Source: Pelagibacteraceae bacterium AG-349-E10 (GTDB lineage Bacteria > Pseudomonadota > Alphaproteobacteria > HIMB59). Taken from it: DNA of 64,000 nt. The stretch spans positions 1 through 64,000 of the forward strand of contig QCDA01000004.1 in assembly GCA_003281065.1 (NCBI GenBank), read 5' to 3'. The notes beneath the pieces are model-generated. The model ran no database searches. It saw only the letters and a program-made list of their open reading frames with translations, and was not told where the DNA came from. Within the stretch, counting starts at the first letter, position 1, and the number at the start of each line of letters is the position of its first letter. Positions 42,675 to 51,085 of this stretch are shown one piece after another. The position numbers and the translations under genes were made by a program.

Positions 42675-42896
42675 GTGGGTAAAAAAATGGCTATTTTTCA
42701 AGATAGTGTACTGTTTAATGGGTTTTTATTCTTTTTATCCACACTATTGCTATGGATAATACTGAAATTCAATAAAAGCTACATAAATAACAAAAAAACT
42801 AAGAAAATCATTAATTTTTTTGTTTACCTTGTTTTTATAGGTGTAATTGTATTCATTTTCGACAATCACACCTCTCATTACTTGGATAACTTGTAA
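42675..42896 (+). CDS. Small two-helix membrane protein between proteorhodopsin and crtE
   Basis: 73 residues from GTG at 42675 (GGGAG ribosome site four bases before); an ATG four codons later is an alternative. Two hydrophobic helices (about 12-30 and 44-62) flank a lysine/asparagine-rich loop (INNKKTKK), so both ends should be on the same side. No family is recognised. It is divergent from the rhodopsin gene and four bases before crtE, suggesting co-expression with retinal synthesis. A role in the photosystem is only a guess from position. Confidence 0.65.
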   Translation: MGKKMAIFQDSVLFNGFLFFLSTLLLWIILKFNKSYINNKKTKKIINFFVYLVFIGVIVFIFDNHTSHYLDNL

Positions 42897-42900
42897 TTAA

Positions 42901-43800
42901 ATGAAAATAAGTGAAAACTTCGAGAAAAAGCAAATCAAATCATTTTCTTTGAATTTTGATAAAAAGCTAATTAGACACATCGAAAAATTAAAGTCACCAG
43001 ATAAACGAATTAAAAAGGCAATGATTTATTTTGCCAAAACTGGAGGAAAGAGGATTAGACCGTTCTTGCTTTATCGAATGGGTTTATATTTAAATATAAT
43101 GCCGAAAATATTAGATGACTTTGCCCTTTCGATAGAATGTGTTCACCTACACTCATTAATACACGATGATTTACCGTCTATGGATAACGATGACTATAGA
43201 AGGGGTAAATTAACTGTGCATAAAAAATTTGATGAGGCCACTGCTGTCTTAGCAGGAGATATGTTTCAAGTTTTGTCAGTAAAAACGTTAGTAGAGTCAA
43301 AAAATCTCTCTGATAATCAGAAAATCAAATCAATACAGATGCTCTCAAAAGCTAACGGTATGCAGGGTTTAATAGCTGGACAATCCATGGATATTTACAT
43401 GAAAAAAAACTCTACCATAAAAGATATAGAGAAAATGCATCATTTAAAAACTGGTTCATTATTTAGCTTATGCTTCAATCTTCTTCTAAACGTAAAAAAA
43501 TTAAATGAAAATAAAAAAAGAGAGCTAAAAAAAATTGGAGATACAATTGGAAAAATTTTTCAAGTAACTGACGATATGCTTGATAGATGGGGAAATGAGA
43601 AAAAAGTTGGAAAGAAAATTAAAAAAGACTCACAAAAAGCAAATATTGCTTATAAGCTTAATCGTACTGAATGTACTATGCATTTAAGACTGATTCAAAA
43701 TAGAAATTACAAAGCAATGCAAAATTTCTTTAATAAAAAGAGGGAACCCTTGCTATATATGTCGAGTCTTGTTAATTTTATCGTTAATCGTATTAGATGA
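42901..43800 (+). CDS. crtE: Geranylgeranyl diphosphate synthase CrtE
   Basis: 299 residues. The first Asp-rich motif is HDDLPSMDNDDYRRG (D89, D90, D95), the second is TDDMLDRWG; TGGKRIRP is the N-terminal substrate-binding block. Length and the PR/crt context favour C20 synthase over farnesyl diphosphate synthase, although IspA-type proteins look similar. It feeds CrtB on the opposite strand. It lies four bases after the small membrane gene. Confidence 0.88.
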   Translation: MKISENFEKKQIKSFSLNFDKKLIRHIEKLKSPDKRIKKAMIYFAKTGGKRIRPFLLYRMGLYLNIMPKILDDFALSIECVHLHSLIHDDLPSMDNDDYRRGKLTVHKKFDEATAVLAGDMFQVLSVKTLVESKNLSDNQKIKSIQMLSKANGMQGLIAGQSMDIYMKKNSTIKDIEKMHHLKTGSLFSLCFNLLLNVKKLNENKKRELKKIGDTIGKIFQVTDDMLDRWGNEKKVGKKIKKDSQKANIAYKLNRTECTMHLRLIQNRNYKAMQNFFNKKREPLLYMSSLVNFIVNRIR

Positions 43801-43837
43801 ATAATCATTTTTATAAATATGAAATAACACATAGCCA

Positions 43838-44311
43838 ATGACAATAAATGAAGATGATTTAACGAATGCTCGAACTGCTTGGGGAGAGGGTATGATTGCA
43901 ATTTCACAAGCTTATGAAAAAAAAGGTATTGATCAAGCTACTTTAGTTGCAAACGAAATGTTAGATAATCTCTATGGTTTTGAGTTAGGAGCAGTATTAT
44001 TTAAACCAACTCTGAGTGGCGGTAATCAAACATTTCGATCAGACAAAGAGGGGGCGCTTTCATACTTTGTTGGAAATAACCCAAAGTACCCTAATGACAG
44101 TGGATTTGGAATTAAAGATTGGCTCGAAGTCAAATCAGAAACATCATCTGTGTTTATAGATCAAAATGTAGCAATGTGGATGGGTTGGGTAACGTTGGTT
44201 AACAAAGAAGGAACCACTGTTAAAGTTGATAAGAGTTGGGGATATAAAAAAACCGAAAATGGGATATTAAAAATAGTTTTGCATCACTCTTCACTGCCTT
44301 ATAAAGCTTGA
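43838..44311 (+). CDS. NTF2/SnoaL-like domain protein
   Basis: 157 residues with no signal peptide. ARTAWGEGMIAISQAYEKKG, the middle LGAVLFKPTLSGGNQTFRSDKEGALSYFVG (cited by VLFKPTLSGGNQTFR and GALSYFVG) and the end ILKIVLHHSSLPY form a conserved marine-bacterial family that database records sometimes mislabel as phosphoribosyl-AMP cyclohydrolase; HisI motifs are absent. The alternating strand pattern suits an NTF2-like cone fold with a small-molecule pocket. Function unknown. It follows crtE by 37 bases and may be read from the same promoter. Confidence 0.65.
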   Translation: MTINEDDLTNARTAWGEGMIAISQAYEKKGIDQATLVANEMLDNLYGFELGAVLFKPTLSGGNQTFRSDKEGALSYFVGNNPKYPNDSGFGIKDWLEVKSETSSVFIDQNVAMWMGWVTLVNKEGTTVKVDKSWGYKKTENGILKIVLHHSSLPYKA

Positions 44312-44395
44312 GTAGCTAATTTAAATTAAGAAAAGCTAAATTCATTAGACTTATACATATTAGAGTAATTTTTTCAAAATTCTTTTAATGTAAAT

Positions 44396-44794
44396 TTAAT
44401 TATCGTTAACTTTTACTATGTGTTCTATGGGTTTTCCCTTAATAGTAAACTGATCATGGAGATAGGAATGAACTGTAATTTTGATAAAGTTTTCTTTCAA
44501 ATTAAAAAAACGTTGAGGTACGTGTACCCAGTCAGAATAAATTCTTGTAATTCTTATATCATTTATAAAAAGTTGCAAATATCCGGAGTTTGAAATATTT
44601 TCATTTCCAATTTCTGAAGGGTTTAAGTTAAAATTTTGTAAATCTATAAAAATATTGTAACCATCAATTTTATCTTTGATGACTTTTAAATTAATTGAAG
44701 GGTAAGGCTTATCAGCATCTATCTTATTTCCTGGATGATGAGCAAAACAATTTATTGAGAAAAATAAAATAAATATCCCATACTTAAATTTCAT
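44396..44794 (-). CDS. Secreted protein of unknown function
   Basis: 132 residues. A signal peptide (1-18, ending CFA) leads directly to AHHPGNKIDADKPYPSINLKV (cited by HHPGNKIDADKPYP), so the mature protein begins with two histidines. The rest is beta-rich with FIDLQNFNL, YLQLFINDIRITRIY and WVHVPQRFF. I recognise no family; an N-terminal His pair can bind copper in some exported proteins, but that is speculation. It precedes a lipoprotein gene transcribed in the same direction upstream of it. Confidence 0.6.
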   Translation of the reverse strand: MKFKYGIFILFFSINCFAHHPGNKIDADKPYPSINLKVIKDKIDGYNIFIDLQNFNLNPSEIGNENISNSGYLQLFINDIRITRIYSDWVHVPQRFFNLKENFIKITVHSYLHDQFTIKGKPIEHIVKVNDN

Positions 44795-44835
44795 AATTAA
44801 GAATTATATTATTTATTATTAAACTATTATCTATT

Positions 44836-45255
44836 TTAAAAATCAGTACACAAATCTTTTGAGTATGTTTCGATAAATAAATTCTTTTTATAGTTGTAAA
44901 TCGTAATATTTATTATTCTTTTATCTACAGATCTGTTTTGTATAAAGATTCTACAATTATCAGCGTTATATCTGTGGAATTCATAAACACTCTCAATTTT
45001 TGAAAAATCAACTTTTCCATATTTTAAAATTAAATCATTTAGCGATTTATTTAAAAATAGTTCTACACCTTTGAAATACTCAACAATTTCATCATTTTCC
45101 TCAACAGTTTCCTCTACTTCAGGGGTATATATAATTTTAGGTACAGGCTCTGGTTTTATTACTTTCTCTTCTACATCAGTTGTTTCACAGCCTGTTGCTA
45201 TAATCAGAAAAGAAATAAAAATAAAATATTTAGATAATTTAACTAAATTCATCAA
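44836..45255 (-). CDS. Small lipoprotein
   Basis: 139 residues. A lipoprotein signal with IATGC places the lipidated Cys at 23. An acidic linker (25-60) is followed by a compact domain with LNKSLNDLILKYGKVDFSKIE (cited by LNDLILKYGKVDF) and FHRYNADNCRIFI, a pattern like SmpA/OmlA-type or related small envelope lipoproteins of alphaproteobacteria. No specific function can be assigned. Confidence 0.65.
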   Translation of the reverse strand: MMNLVKLSKYFIFISFLIIATGCETTDVEEKVIKPEPVPKIIYTPEVEETVEENDEIVEYFKGVELFLNKSLNDLILKYGKVDFSKIESVYEFHRYNADNCRIFIQNRSVDKRIINITIYNYKKNLFIETYSKDLCTDF

Positions 45256-45377
45256 ACTCTTAAATCAATAAGACACAAATTGCTCATGCAATTTTTATAT
45301 TAAAAACACAATAAGACAATCAAAACAAATCTCCTTCATACTTTTTTCATCTAAATATTTAGTTTATAATTATATTT

Positions 45378-46289
45378 GTGAGAATTAAATACGAGCAACC
45401 GTCTGTTTGCCATCAATCATATAAAAGTGTTCTAGGTCAAAGACCAATTTGGGATTGGAGGCACGATAAGCTGTTATGGGTGGATATTTATGAAAATAAA
45501 ATAATTGAAACTGATCAAGATAATAACGATGAACGTCACTATTCAGTACAAGACGGTGTCACCAATATTCTTTTACAAGATAACAAAAATTATATCATGA
45601 GTTCATACGACTCTCTTTATTCAATTCATCCTTCATTATCTAAAAAACAGCTTCTAACAAAGATCAATTTTGAAAGTCCAAATAACAGGATTAATGATGC
45701 AGATATAGATTTAAATGGACAAATTTGGATATCAACAATGGATATACAACAAAAGTCTCAGACTGGAAAAGTTATATGTCATGACTCCAATTTAAAACCA
45801 ATTTACTCAGATAACTCCTATATTATTTCAAATGGACCAGTTTTTGACTACGAGAGAAATGTAGGTTATGTAACTGACTCTATAAAAAGAATTATTTATA
45901 TTTTTTCTATCAATGATTTGTCAGGCAATGGAATAAATAAAAAAGTTTTTCTTTCCATGAACAAAATCGATGGAAACCCAGATGGAATGACAGTTGATAA
46001 AAATGGTAACTTATGGATAGCAATGTGGGGAAGTGGCAAAGTTTGTTGTTTTGATAAAAAAGGTGCACTTAAGTTAATTTTACAACTTCCTGTTTCAAAA
46101 GTAACAAGTTGCACTTTTGGTGGGAAAAATCTCAATGAGCTTTTTATTACAACTGCATCTGTTGGTCTCAACGACATTGAAGCAGAAAGACAACCGCATG
46201 CAGGAAAACTCTTTAAGTTTGTTACCCAAGAACAAGGTTATGCTTCAAATTGTTATAGATCTGAAAATATCCCCGATTTGTATCATTAA
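45378..46289 (+). CDS. SMP-30/gluconolactonase-like protein
   Basis: 303 residues from GTG. It has the six-bladed propeller motifs of the SMP-30/regucalcin family: LGQRPIWDWRHDKLLWVDIYENKI (cited by RPIWDWRHDKLLWVDI), NRINDADIDLNGQIWISTM, SNGPVFDYERNVGYVTDS (cited by NGPVFDYERN) and NPDGMTVDKNGNLWIAMWG. E, N and D metal ligands appear retained in part (N in RIND, D in PDGM). Members hydrolyse sugar lactones. The substrate is not evident. Confidence 0.85.
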   Translation: MRIKYEQPSVCHQSYKSVLGQRPIWDWRHDKLLWVDIYENKIIETDQDNNDERHYSVQDGVTNILLQDNKNYIMSSYDSLYSIHPSLSKKQLLTKINFESPNNRINDADIDLNGQIWISTMDIQQKSQTGKVICHDSNLKPIYSDNSYIISNGPVFDYERNVGYVTDSIKRIIYIFSINDLSGNGINKKVFLSMNKIDGNPDGMTVDKNGNLWIAMWGSGKVCCFDKKGALKLILQLPVSKVTSCTFGGKNLNELFITTASVGLNDIEAERQPHAGKLFKFVTQEQGYASNCYRSENIPDLYH

Positions 46290-46291
46290 GT

Positions 46292-46510
46292 ATGAAATTT
46301 AATCAATCTCAGATTAGCGAAATAATTCAAATGGCTTGGGATGATCAAACAGATTTTAGTCATATCAAAAAAATTTATGAAATTGATGAGAGTGATGTTA
46401 AAAAAATTATGAAAAAAAATATTAAACAAAAAAGCTATGAAATTTGGAGAAAGAGAATTCATCAAAGAAGTGCCCAAAAGACACAACTAAAAGGAAAAGA
46501 TTATGTCTAA
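46292..46510 (+). CDS. DUF2805/TIGR03643-type small protein
   Basis: 72 residues. ISEIIQMAWDDQTDFSHIKKIYEIDESDVKKIMKK (cited by IQMAWDDQTDFSHIKK) is followed by a basic RKRIHQRSAQKTQL. This is a small conserved family in marine bacteria with a helix-turn-helix-like look, function unknown. It starts two bases after the lactonase gene and overlaps msrA by eight bases, so the three genes probably form an operon. Confidence 0.75.
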   Translation: MKFNQSQISEIIQMAWDDQTDFSHIKKIYEIDESDVKKIMKKNIKQKSYEIWRKRIHQRSAQKTQLKGKDYV

Positions 46511-46967
46511 AGCATTATTTGGAGCAGGATGTTTTTGGGGGCCTGAAAAAAAATTTTCTGAGATCAAGGGTGTGATTGAAACCCAAGTAGGCTACTCTCA
46601 AGGCTTAACAGATAAAACTTCTTACGAAGAAGTTTGCAAAGGTAATACAAACCATGCCGAAGTCGTTCTCTTAAAATTTGATGAAAATCTCGTTTCATAT
46701 ACCAACCTTGTTGAGTTTTTTTATCAAATTCATGATCCAACAACTTTAAATCAACAGGGCCCAGATCGAGGATTTCAATACCGATCATTGATAGGCTACT
46801 ATGACGAAACTCAATGTGAAATAGCAAAGCAGATCACAGACAAGTTGAACGAAAGTCAATTTAATCAAAAAATTACTACGATTATAGAACCCGTAAAGAA
46901 TTACTGTCCTGCTGAGGACTACCATCAAAAGTATATGGAAAAAAAATACTCTTTTTTAAATTTTTAA
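46503..46967 (+). CDS. msrA: Peptide-methionine (S)-S-oxide reductase MsrA
   Basis: 154 residues. The active site GAGCFWGPEKKF places catalytic Cys at 10; ETQVGYSQG, NHAEVV and FYQIHDPTTLNQQGPDRGFQYRS (cited by DPTTLNQQGPDRGFQYR) are family blocks; the second Cys and YHQKY lie near the C-terminus. It repairs oxidised methionine, plausibly useful under light-driven oxidative stress. Its 3' end overlaps tsaB tail to tail by four bases. Confidence 0.95.
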   Translation: MSKALFGAGCFWGPEKKFSEIKGVIETQVGYSQGLTDKTSYEEVCKGNTNHAEVVLLKFDENLVSYTNLVEFFYQIHDPTTLNQQGPDRGFQYRSLIGYYDETQCEIAKQITDKLNESQFNQKITTIIEPVKNYCPAEDYHQKYMEKKYSFLNF

Positions 46968-47617
46968 ATCGGAGAGTAGGGATATATTATTTTTGGGAAC
47001 TTATAATTAGATTTTTTCTTATAATGCTTTTTAATAAAATAATTTGATTTCAATTTTTTTGGCAAAATAATTTTATTTTTTATAAAGCTAAATTCAGAAA
47101 TTTTTTTTATTTTTTCTAATCCATTTCCTATTAAAAAATAGTTTTGACTCAATATATCCACAAGATTTGAGTCAATTTTTAAAGTTTTTGTCTTTCCAAT
47201 TAACTTGCCTGATGTATCAATCTGTTGAATAGCTAAATCTTTTCTATTTGTGTCAATCACACACAAGACATTTTTAGTAAGTTTTTTGTTAATACCTAAA
47301 AAGAAATGCTCAAAGATAGAATAACCCACAATTTCTACTTTATGATCAATAAAAAAGCCTTTCATAAGTGAGTGACAATTTCTTATTGCTGTAAAGCGCG
47401 CTGGTCCATAATTTAGATGCAATTTTTTGATATGATCAGCCTTTATTTTTGTTTTAGTTACTAAGTTTTGTAGTAATTCCGATAATATTTTTTCATGTCC
47501 ATACTCACTTTTTACAGTTTTATCCCAAATGATTTTTTCATTTTTAAATAAAGTAATTGAACAGTATGATAAAGAGCTATCGATGCCGATTTCAAAATTT
47601 TTTACTTTACTGATCAT
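46964..47617 (-). CDS. tsaB: TsaB, tRNA threonylcarbamoyladenosine complex subunit
   Basis: 217 residues. IGIDSSLSYCSITLF begins the ASKHA fold and LHLNYGPARFTAIRNCHSLMKGF (cited by NYGPARFTAIRNC) matches the family's G-P-G-S-F-T-G-x-R block in diverged form. TsaB supports TsaD in making t6A on ANN-decoding tRNAs. The ATG at 47615-47617 overlaps the 5' end of the divergent deacetylase gene by 35 bases. Sequence is diverged, but the start and order of motifs are clear. Confidence 0.85.
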   Translation of the reverse strand: MISKVKNFEIGIDSSLSYCSITLFKNEKIIWDKTVKSEYGHEKILSELLQNLVTKTKIKADHIKKLHLNYGPARFTAIRNCHSLMKGFFIDHKVEIVGYSIFEHFFLGINKKLTKNVLCVIDTNRKDLAIQQIDTSGKLIGKTKTLKIDSNLVDILSQNYFLIGNGLEKIKKISEFSFIKNKIILPKKLKSNYFIKKHYKKKSNYKFPKIIYPYSPI

Positions 47618-48584
47618 TTTTGTGTCAAATTTTACTTATCCAATTAGTACATCCTATGCAACAAGTGTGAATGATACAATTCCAAATAATATTCTAATGT
47701 ATCATCGATTTGGTGAAAATAAGTATCCCTCAACAAATATACGCGAAGAGCAATTAGTAAGTCATCTAGAGTATTTAAAGGATCAGGGGTTTAATTTTAT
47801 TTTAGCTAGAGATCTTTTGTTTGAAGATAAATTACAAAAAAAAACTATTTCAATAACTGTAGATGATGCATATTTATCATTTTTAGAGGTGGGATTACCT
47901 ATTTTTGAAAAGTATGAGATACCAGTCACTCTTTTTTTAAATACAGAAAACGTTGGTGGACAAAATTATATGAATTGGACTCAGCTTAAAAGTGTACTAA
48001 GTCGTGGTGTAGATATTCAAAATCACACACACTCTCATTCAAGTTTACCTAGTCTTAGTGAAATTGAAATTGTAAATGAAATAGAAAAATCTCAGGATCT
48101 TATTTTTGAAAATTTAGGTATTACTCCAAATTTATTTGCTTATCCTTTTGGTGAAAATAGCACCATAGCTCAAAAAGTAGTTTCTCAGTATTTTGATGCA
48201 GCATTTGGACAACATTCAGGTGCCTTTTCAATTAATCAAAAATATTTTATTCCAAGATTCCCCCTAAATGAGAATTATGGATCGATTAATCGAATAAAAG
48301 ATGCATCAAGTGTTTTACCTTTTTATAACGTGCTTATTGAACCTGGCAACCCTTATCAAAGTGAGCCTATCAGTAGATATGCTTTAGATTTTAACGAGAA
48401 CTCTTCCAACATAAATTGTTTTATTAGTGATTTTCAAGGATCATTTAATCCAACAATTACAAATCTTAATAATAAGTTATTAGTTGAACTTAATCGTTTA
48501 CCTGTAAAAGGTAGACTTAGGTTTAATTGCACAAAAGTTAATAATGGTATTTTCTGGTTTGGTTATCAATACTTAGTTAATTAA
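47583..48584 (+). CDS. Exported polysaccharide deacetylase (NodB-like)
   Basis: I choose ATG 47583 (333 residues), which begins MPISKFFTLLIIFVSNFTY, a standard signal peptide; the frame is open to 47529, inside tsaB. The NodB fold shows ILMYHRFG, SITVDDAYLSF with the metal-binding Asp pair, QNHTHSHSSLPSL with the metal histidines, and FAYPFGEN. It should remove acetyl groups from a periplasmic or cell-wall polysaccharide. The C-terminal 90 residues are an extra beta-rich domain of unknown role. Confidence 0.88.
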   Translation: MPISKFFTLLIIFVSNFTYPISTSYATSVNDTIPNNILMYHRFGENKYPSTNIREEQLVSHLEYLKDQGFNFILARDLLFEDKLQKKTISITVDDAYLSFLEVGLPIFEKYEIPVTLFLNTENVGGQNYMNWTQLKSVLSRGVDIQNHTHSHSSLPSLSEIEIVNEIEKSQDLIFENLGITPNLFAYPFGENSTIAQKVVSQYFDAAFGQHSGAFSINQKYFIPRFPLNENYGSINRIKDASSVLPFYNVLIEPGNPYQSEPISRYALDFNENSSNINCFISDFQGSFNPTITNLNNKLLVELNRLPVKGRLRFNCTKVNNGIFWFGYQYLVN

Positions 48585-49428
48585 ATTTAAATCGATCAAA
48601 TTCTTGAAGATTATTTGAAGCAATGATCAGCTCTAATTTATCGACATATTTATCGCCGATTTCAGCATAGGCTGCTAAATATTTCACTTTCATACTAATA
48701 GGATCTGTATATTTTATGCGCTCATCAATACGTCTGATGACACGAAAATTATAATAAGCTTGATGAGTATTGATATTAAACATATACGCTTCAACACTCT
48801 CTGATAAATTTTTAAATTTTAAAACAGCATGAGTTTTATCTTCATCCCTGTCTTGAGGAATGATTCCTTTGTCTTCACTTGTAGTCCACTGACCATAAAG
48901 AGCATTACCCTCAGTTGCAAATCTAGACTGTCCCCAACCACTTTCAATAATTGCTTGTCCAAGAGCTAGTGACACTGGAATAACATTAATGCGTTGTTTA
49001 AGTTTTCTAAAAAGCTTTGTGTTAATTTCGCTATAATCTAATTTATATTTTTTTGATAATCTAATAATTTCGTCAGTTTCATTTTTATTTAATTCTTTTC
49101 TAGCAAATTTTTTTTCTATATTGATTACCATTCTTCGTTCCTGCATGATTGAAGTATTCGTTTTGTAAATCAATGGTAGTGTTACAAGGTAAAATAGTTT
49201 TTTCTTTGTTGGAACATCTTGTATTTCTGAAAAATCATCAGGTAATTCTGATATTATAGGAAGATGACTAATATTTTCTTGCGTTAAAATTTCAGGAATA
49301 AAATTATTTTTTTTATAATATTTATTTAAATCTACCCAATTATGAAATTCTCCTGCGTTAAGAGATGAATTTAATAAAAATCCAAAAAAAAAAAGTAAAA
49401 GACTAGACTTCAACGGGTCGTACTTCAC
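48577..49428 (-). CDS. Bax-type glucosaminidase-domain protein
   Basis: 283 residues from GTG at 49428; a TTG at 49411-49413 gives a tighter signal peptide and is an alternative. The signal peptide ends near SSLNA. The C-terminal glucosaminidase (lysozyme-like) domain has SLALGQAIIESGWGQSRFATEGNALYGQW, cited by QAIIESGWGQSRFA with the catalytic Glu, and LAAYAEIGDKYVDKL. It should cut peptidoglycan glycan strands. It overlaps nfuA-like DNA by 26 bases and the deacetylase by eight bases, so the neighbours share an envelope theme. Confidence 0.85.
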   Translation of the reverse strand: MKYDPLKSSLLLFFFGFLLNSSLNAGEFHNWVDLNKYYKKNNFIPEILTQENISHLPIISELPDDFSEIQDVPTKKKLFYLVTLPLIYKTNTSIMQERRMVINIEKKFARKELNKNETDEIIRLSKKYKLDYSEINTKLFRKLKQRINVIPVSLALGQAIIESGWGQSRFATEGNALYGQWTTSEDKGIIPQDRDEDKTHAVLKFKNLSESVEAYMFNINTHQAYYNFRVIRRIDERIKYTDPISMKVKYLAAYAEIGDKYVDKLELIIASNNLQEFDRFKFN

Positions 49429-49960
49429 GGACTTCAGGAATATAATGCTTTAGCATATTTTCAATTCCCATTTTTAAAGTTGCCGTTGAACTTGGACATC
49501 CCTGACAGGCCCCTTGCATTTGTAGAAATACAACTCCCTCATTATATTTGTCAAATATGATATCTCCACCGTCCATAGCAACAGCTGGTCTTACTTTACT
49601 ATCTAGAAGTTCTTTGATCTTTTTTACAACATCACTATCGTTCTCATCAATTGTATGTCCAGTTGATGCAGATTGCTCTGAGATAATAGGTTTGTTCATT
49701 GTAAAGTGCTCAATGATACAACCCAAAATTGCAGGTTTCATAAGCGTCCAATCATTATCTTTGCCTTTGGTTATAGTGATAAAGTCAGACCCAAAAAAAA
49801 CACCCTCAACACCTTTAATATTGAATAAGTTCATTGCCAAAGGTGAATTTGAGGCAGACTCTTGGTTTTGATAGAACATAGTTCCGTCTTTCATGACCTC
49901 TTTACCTGGCAAAAACTTTAAGGTTGCAGGGTTTGGCGTTGGTTCAGTTTGTACGAACAT
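49403..49960 (-). CDS. Nfu-type iron-sulfur scaffold/carrier
   Basis: 185 residues. The N-terminal Nfu domain has FVQTEPTPNPATLKFLPG (cited by TEPTPNPATLKF) and the C-terminal NifU-like domain ends with LQMQGACQGCPSSTATLKMGIE, cited by GACQGCPSS with the cluster-binding CxxC. This matches the mitochondrial NFU1 layout found in alphaproteobacteria. It carries [4Fe-4S] clusters to target enzymes such as lipoyl synthase. Confidence 0.94.
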   Translation of the reverse strand: MFVQTEPTPNPATLKFLPGKEVMKDGTMFYQNQESASNSPLAMNLFNIKGVEGVFFGSDFITITKGKDNDWTLMKPAILGCIIEHFTMNKPIISEQSASTGHTIDENDSDVVKKIKELLDSKVRPAVAMDGGDIIFDKYNEGVVFLQMQGACQGCPSSTATLKMGIENMLKHYIPEVREVRPVEV

Positions 49961-50005
49961 TGCTAATAATATGTCTATAAAATTGGAAATTTCAAGCCAA
50001 AGTGT

Positions 50006-51016
50006 CTATCTAAAACCGACTATCTTATAGACTTCTTTGAGAATAGGGCCTGCAATTGTGGATGCTTTTTCACTGCCCATATTTAGGACTTTATTTAATT
50101 CATCCTTATTATTGAGAAGATTTAATATCTCGGTTCTAATTGGTCCTATGACTTGAATTAATTTGTCGGCAAGGTCATTTTTTAGTTTTGAGTATTCTTT
50201 GCCAGCGTAACTTACCAGAGTTTTTTCGATACTTTCATCTGAACAAGCGGACAAAATATTGATTAAATTTAAGCATTCAGGTTTATTTTGTAATTGATCC
50301 TTGTTATCAGGAATAAGGTCTGAGTCAGACTTTGCCTTTTTTATTTTAGAACTTATATCATCATCACTATCAGTTAATAAAATTCTAGAAAATTCAGATG
50401 CATCAGATTTTGACATCTTTTTAGTTCCATCTCGAAGGCTCATTACCCTTGTCGCATTTCCATAAATAAGTGGTTCAGGCAGCGGAAAGAAGTCTACTTT
50501 AAAATCATTATTAAATTTTTGTGCAATATCTCTTGACAGTTCTAAATGTTGTTTTTGATCATCACCCACTGGAACATGTGTTGCAAGGTAAGCAAGAATA
50601 TCTGCAGCCATTAAGTTTGGATAAACCATTAAACCAACACTCACATTTTCTTTATTCTTTCCAGCTTTATCTTTGAACTGTGTCATTCTATTAAGCCAAC
50701 CAATTCGACTGACACAATTAAATACCCAAGCAAGTTGAGAGTGTTCTGCTACACTTGATTGTTGAAATATAATTTGTTTTTTATAGTCCACTCCTGCTGC
50801 AATAAACGATGCTAATACCTCAAGTGTGTTTGAGCGAAGTTCAGCTGGATTTTGCTCAACAGTAATAGCGTGTTGATCTACAACACAGTAAATACATTCA
50901 AATTCTTTTTGAAGCTCTACAAAGTTTTTTATGGCACCAAGATAGTTACCTAAATGCAGGGTTCCTGTTGGTTGAACACCAGAAAAAACTCTTTTTTGGA
51001 AACTGCTCATATTCAA
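50006..51016 (-). CDS. trpS: Tryptophanyl-tRNA synthetase
   Basis: 336 residues. The class I signatures are HLGNYLGAI (HIGH) near residue 22 and KKMSKSD (KMSKS) around 205. [12 protein letters not shown] and [12 protein letters not shown] are specific to TrpRS. It charges tRNA-Trp. An ATG two codons later would give MSSFQKRVF. It follows glnD on the same strand after about 70 bases. Confidence 0.97.
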   Translation of the reverse strand: MNMSSFQKRVFSGVQPTGTLHLGNYLGAIKNFVELQKEFECIYCVVDQHAITVEQNPAELRSNTLEVLASFIAAGVDYKKQIIFQQSSVAEHSQLAWVFNCVSRIGWLNRMTQFKDKAGKNKENVSVGLMVYPNLMAADILAYLATHVPVGDDQKQHLELSRDIAQKFNNDFKVDFFPLPEPLIYGNATRVMSLRDGTKKMSKSDASEFSRILLTDSDDDISSKIKKAKSDSDLIPDNKDQLQNKPECLNLINILSACSDESIEKTLVSYAGKEYSKLKNDLADKLIQVIGPIRTEILNLLNNKDELNKVLNMGSEKASTIAGPILKEVYKIVGFR

Positions 51017-51085
51017 ATATTATTAAAATTGATATCAGAATTATCTAATAATATCGAGGGACTTAAATTGATTAACATAAAAAAC

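Noticed and set aside
42735..42743. A perfect DnaA box TTATCCACA inside the small membrane protein gene
   Set aside because: It is a single site inside a coding sequence beside the rhodopsin locus, far from the candidate origin and without a cluster or unwinding element; chance occurrence is likely.
43838..44311. Phosphoribosyl-AMP cyclohydrolase (HisI)
   Set aside because: Relatives sometimes carry that label, but the HisI metal-binding Cys/Asp motifs are absent and the pattern suits an NTF2-like fold.
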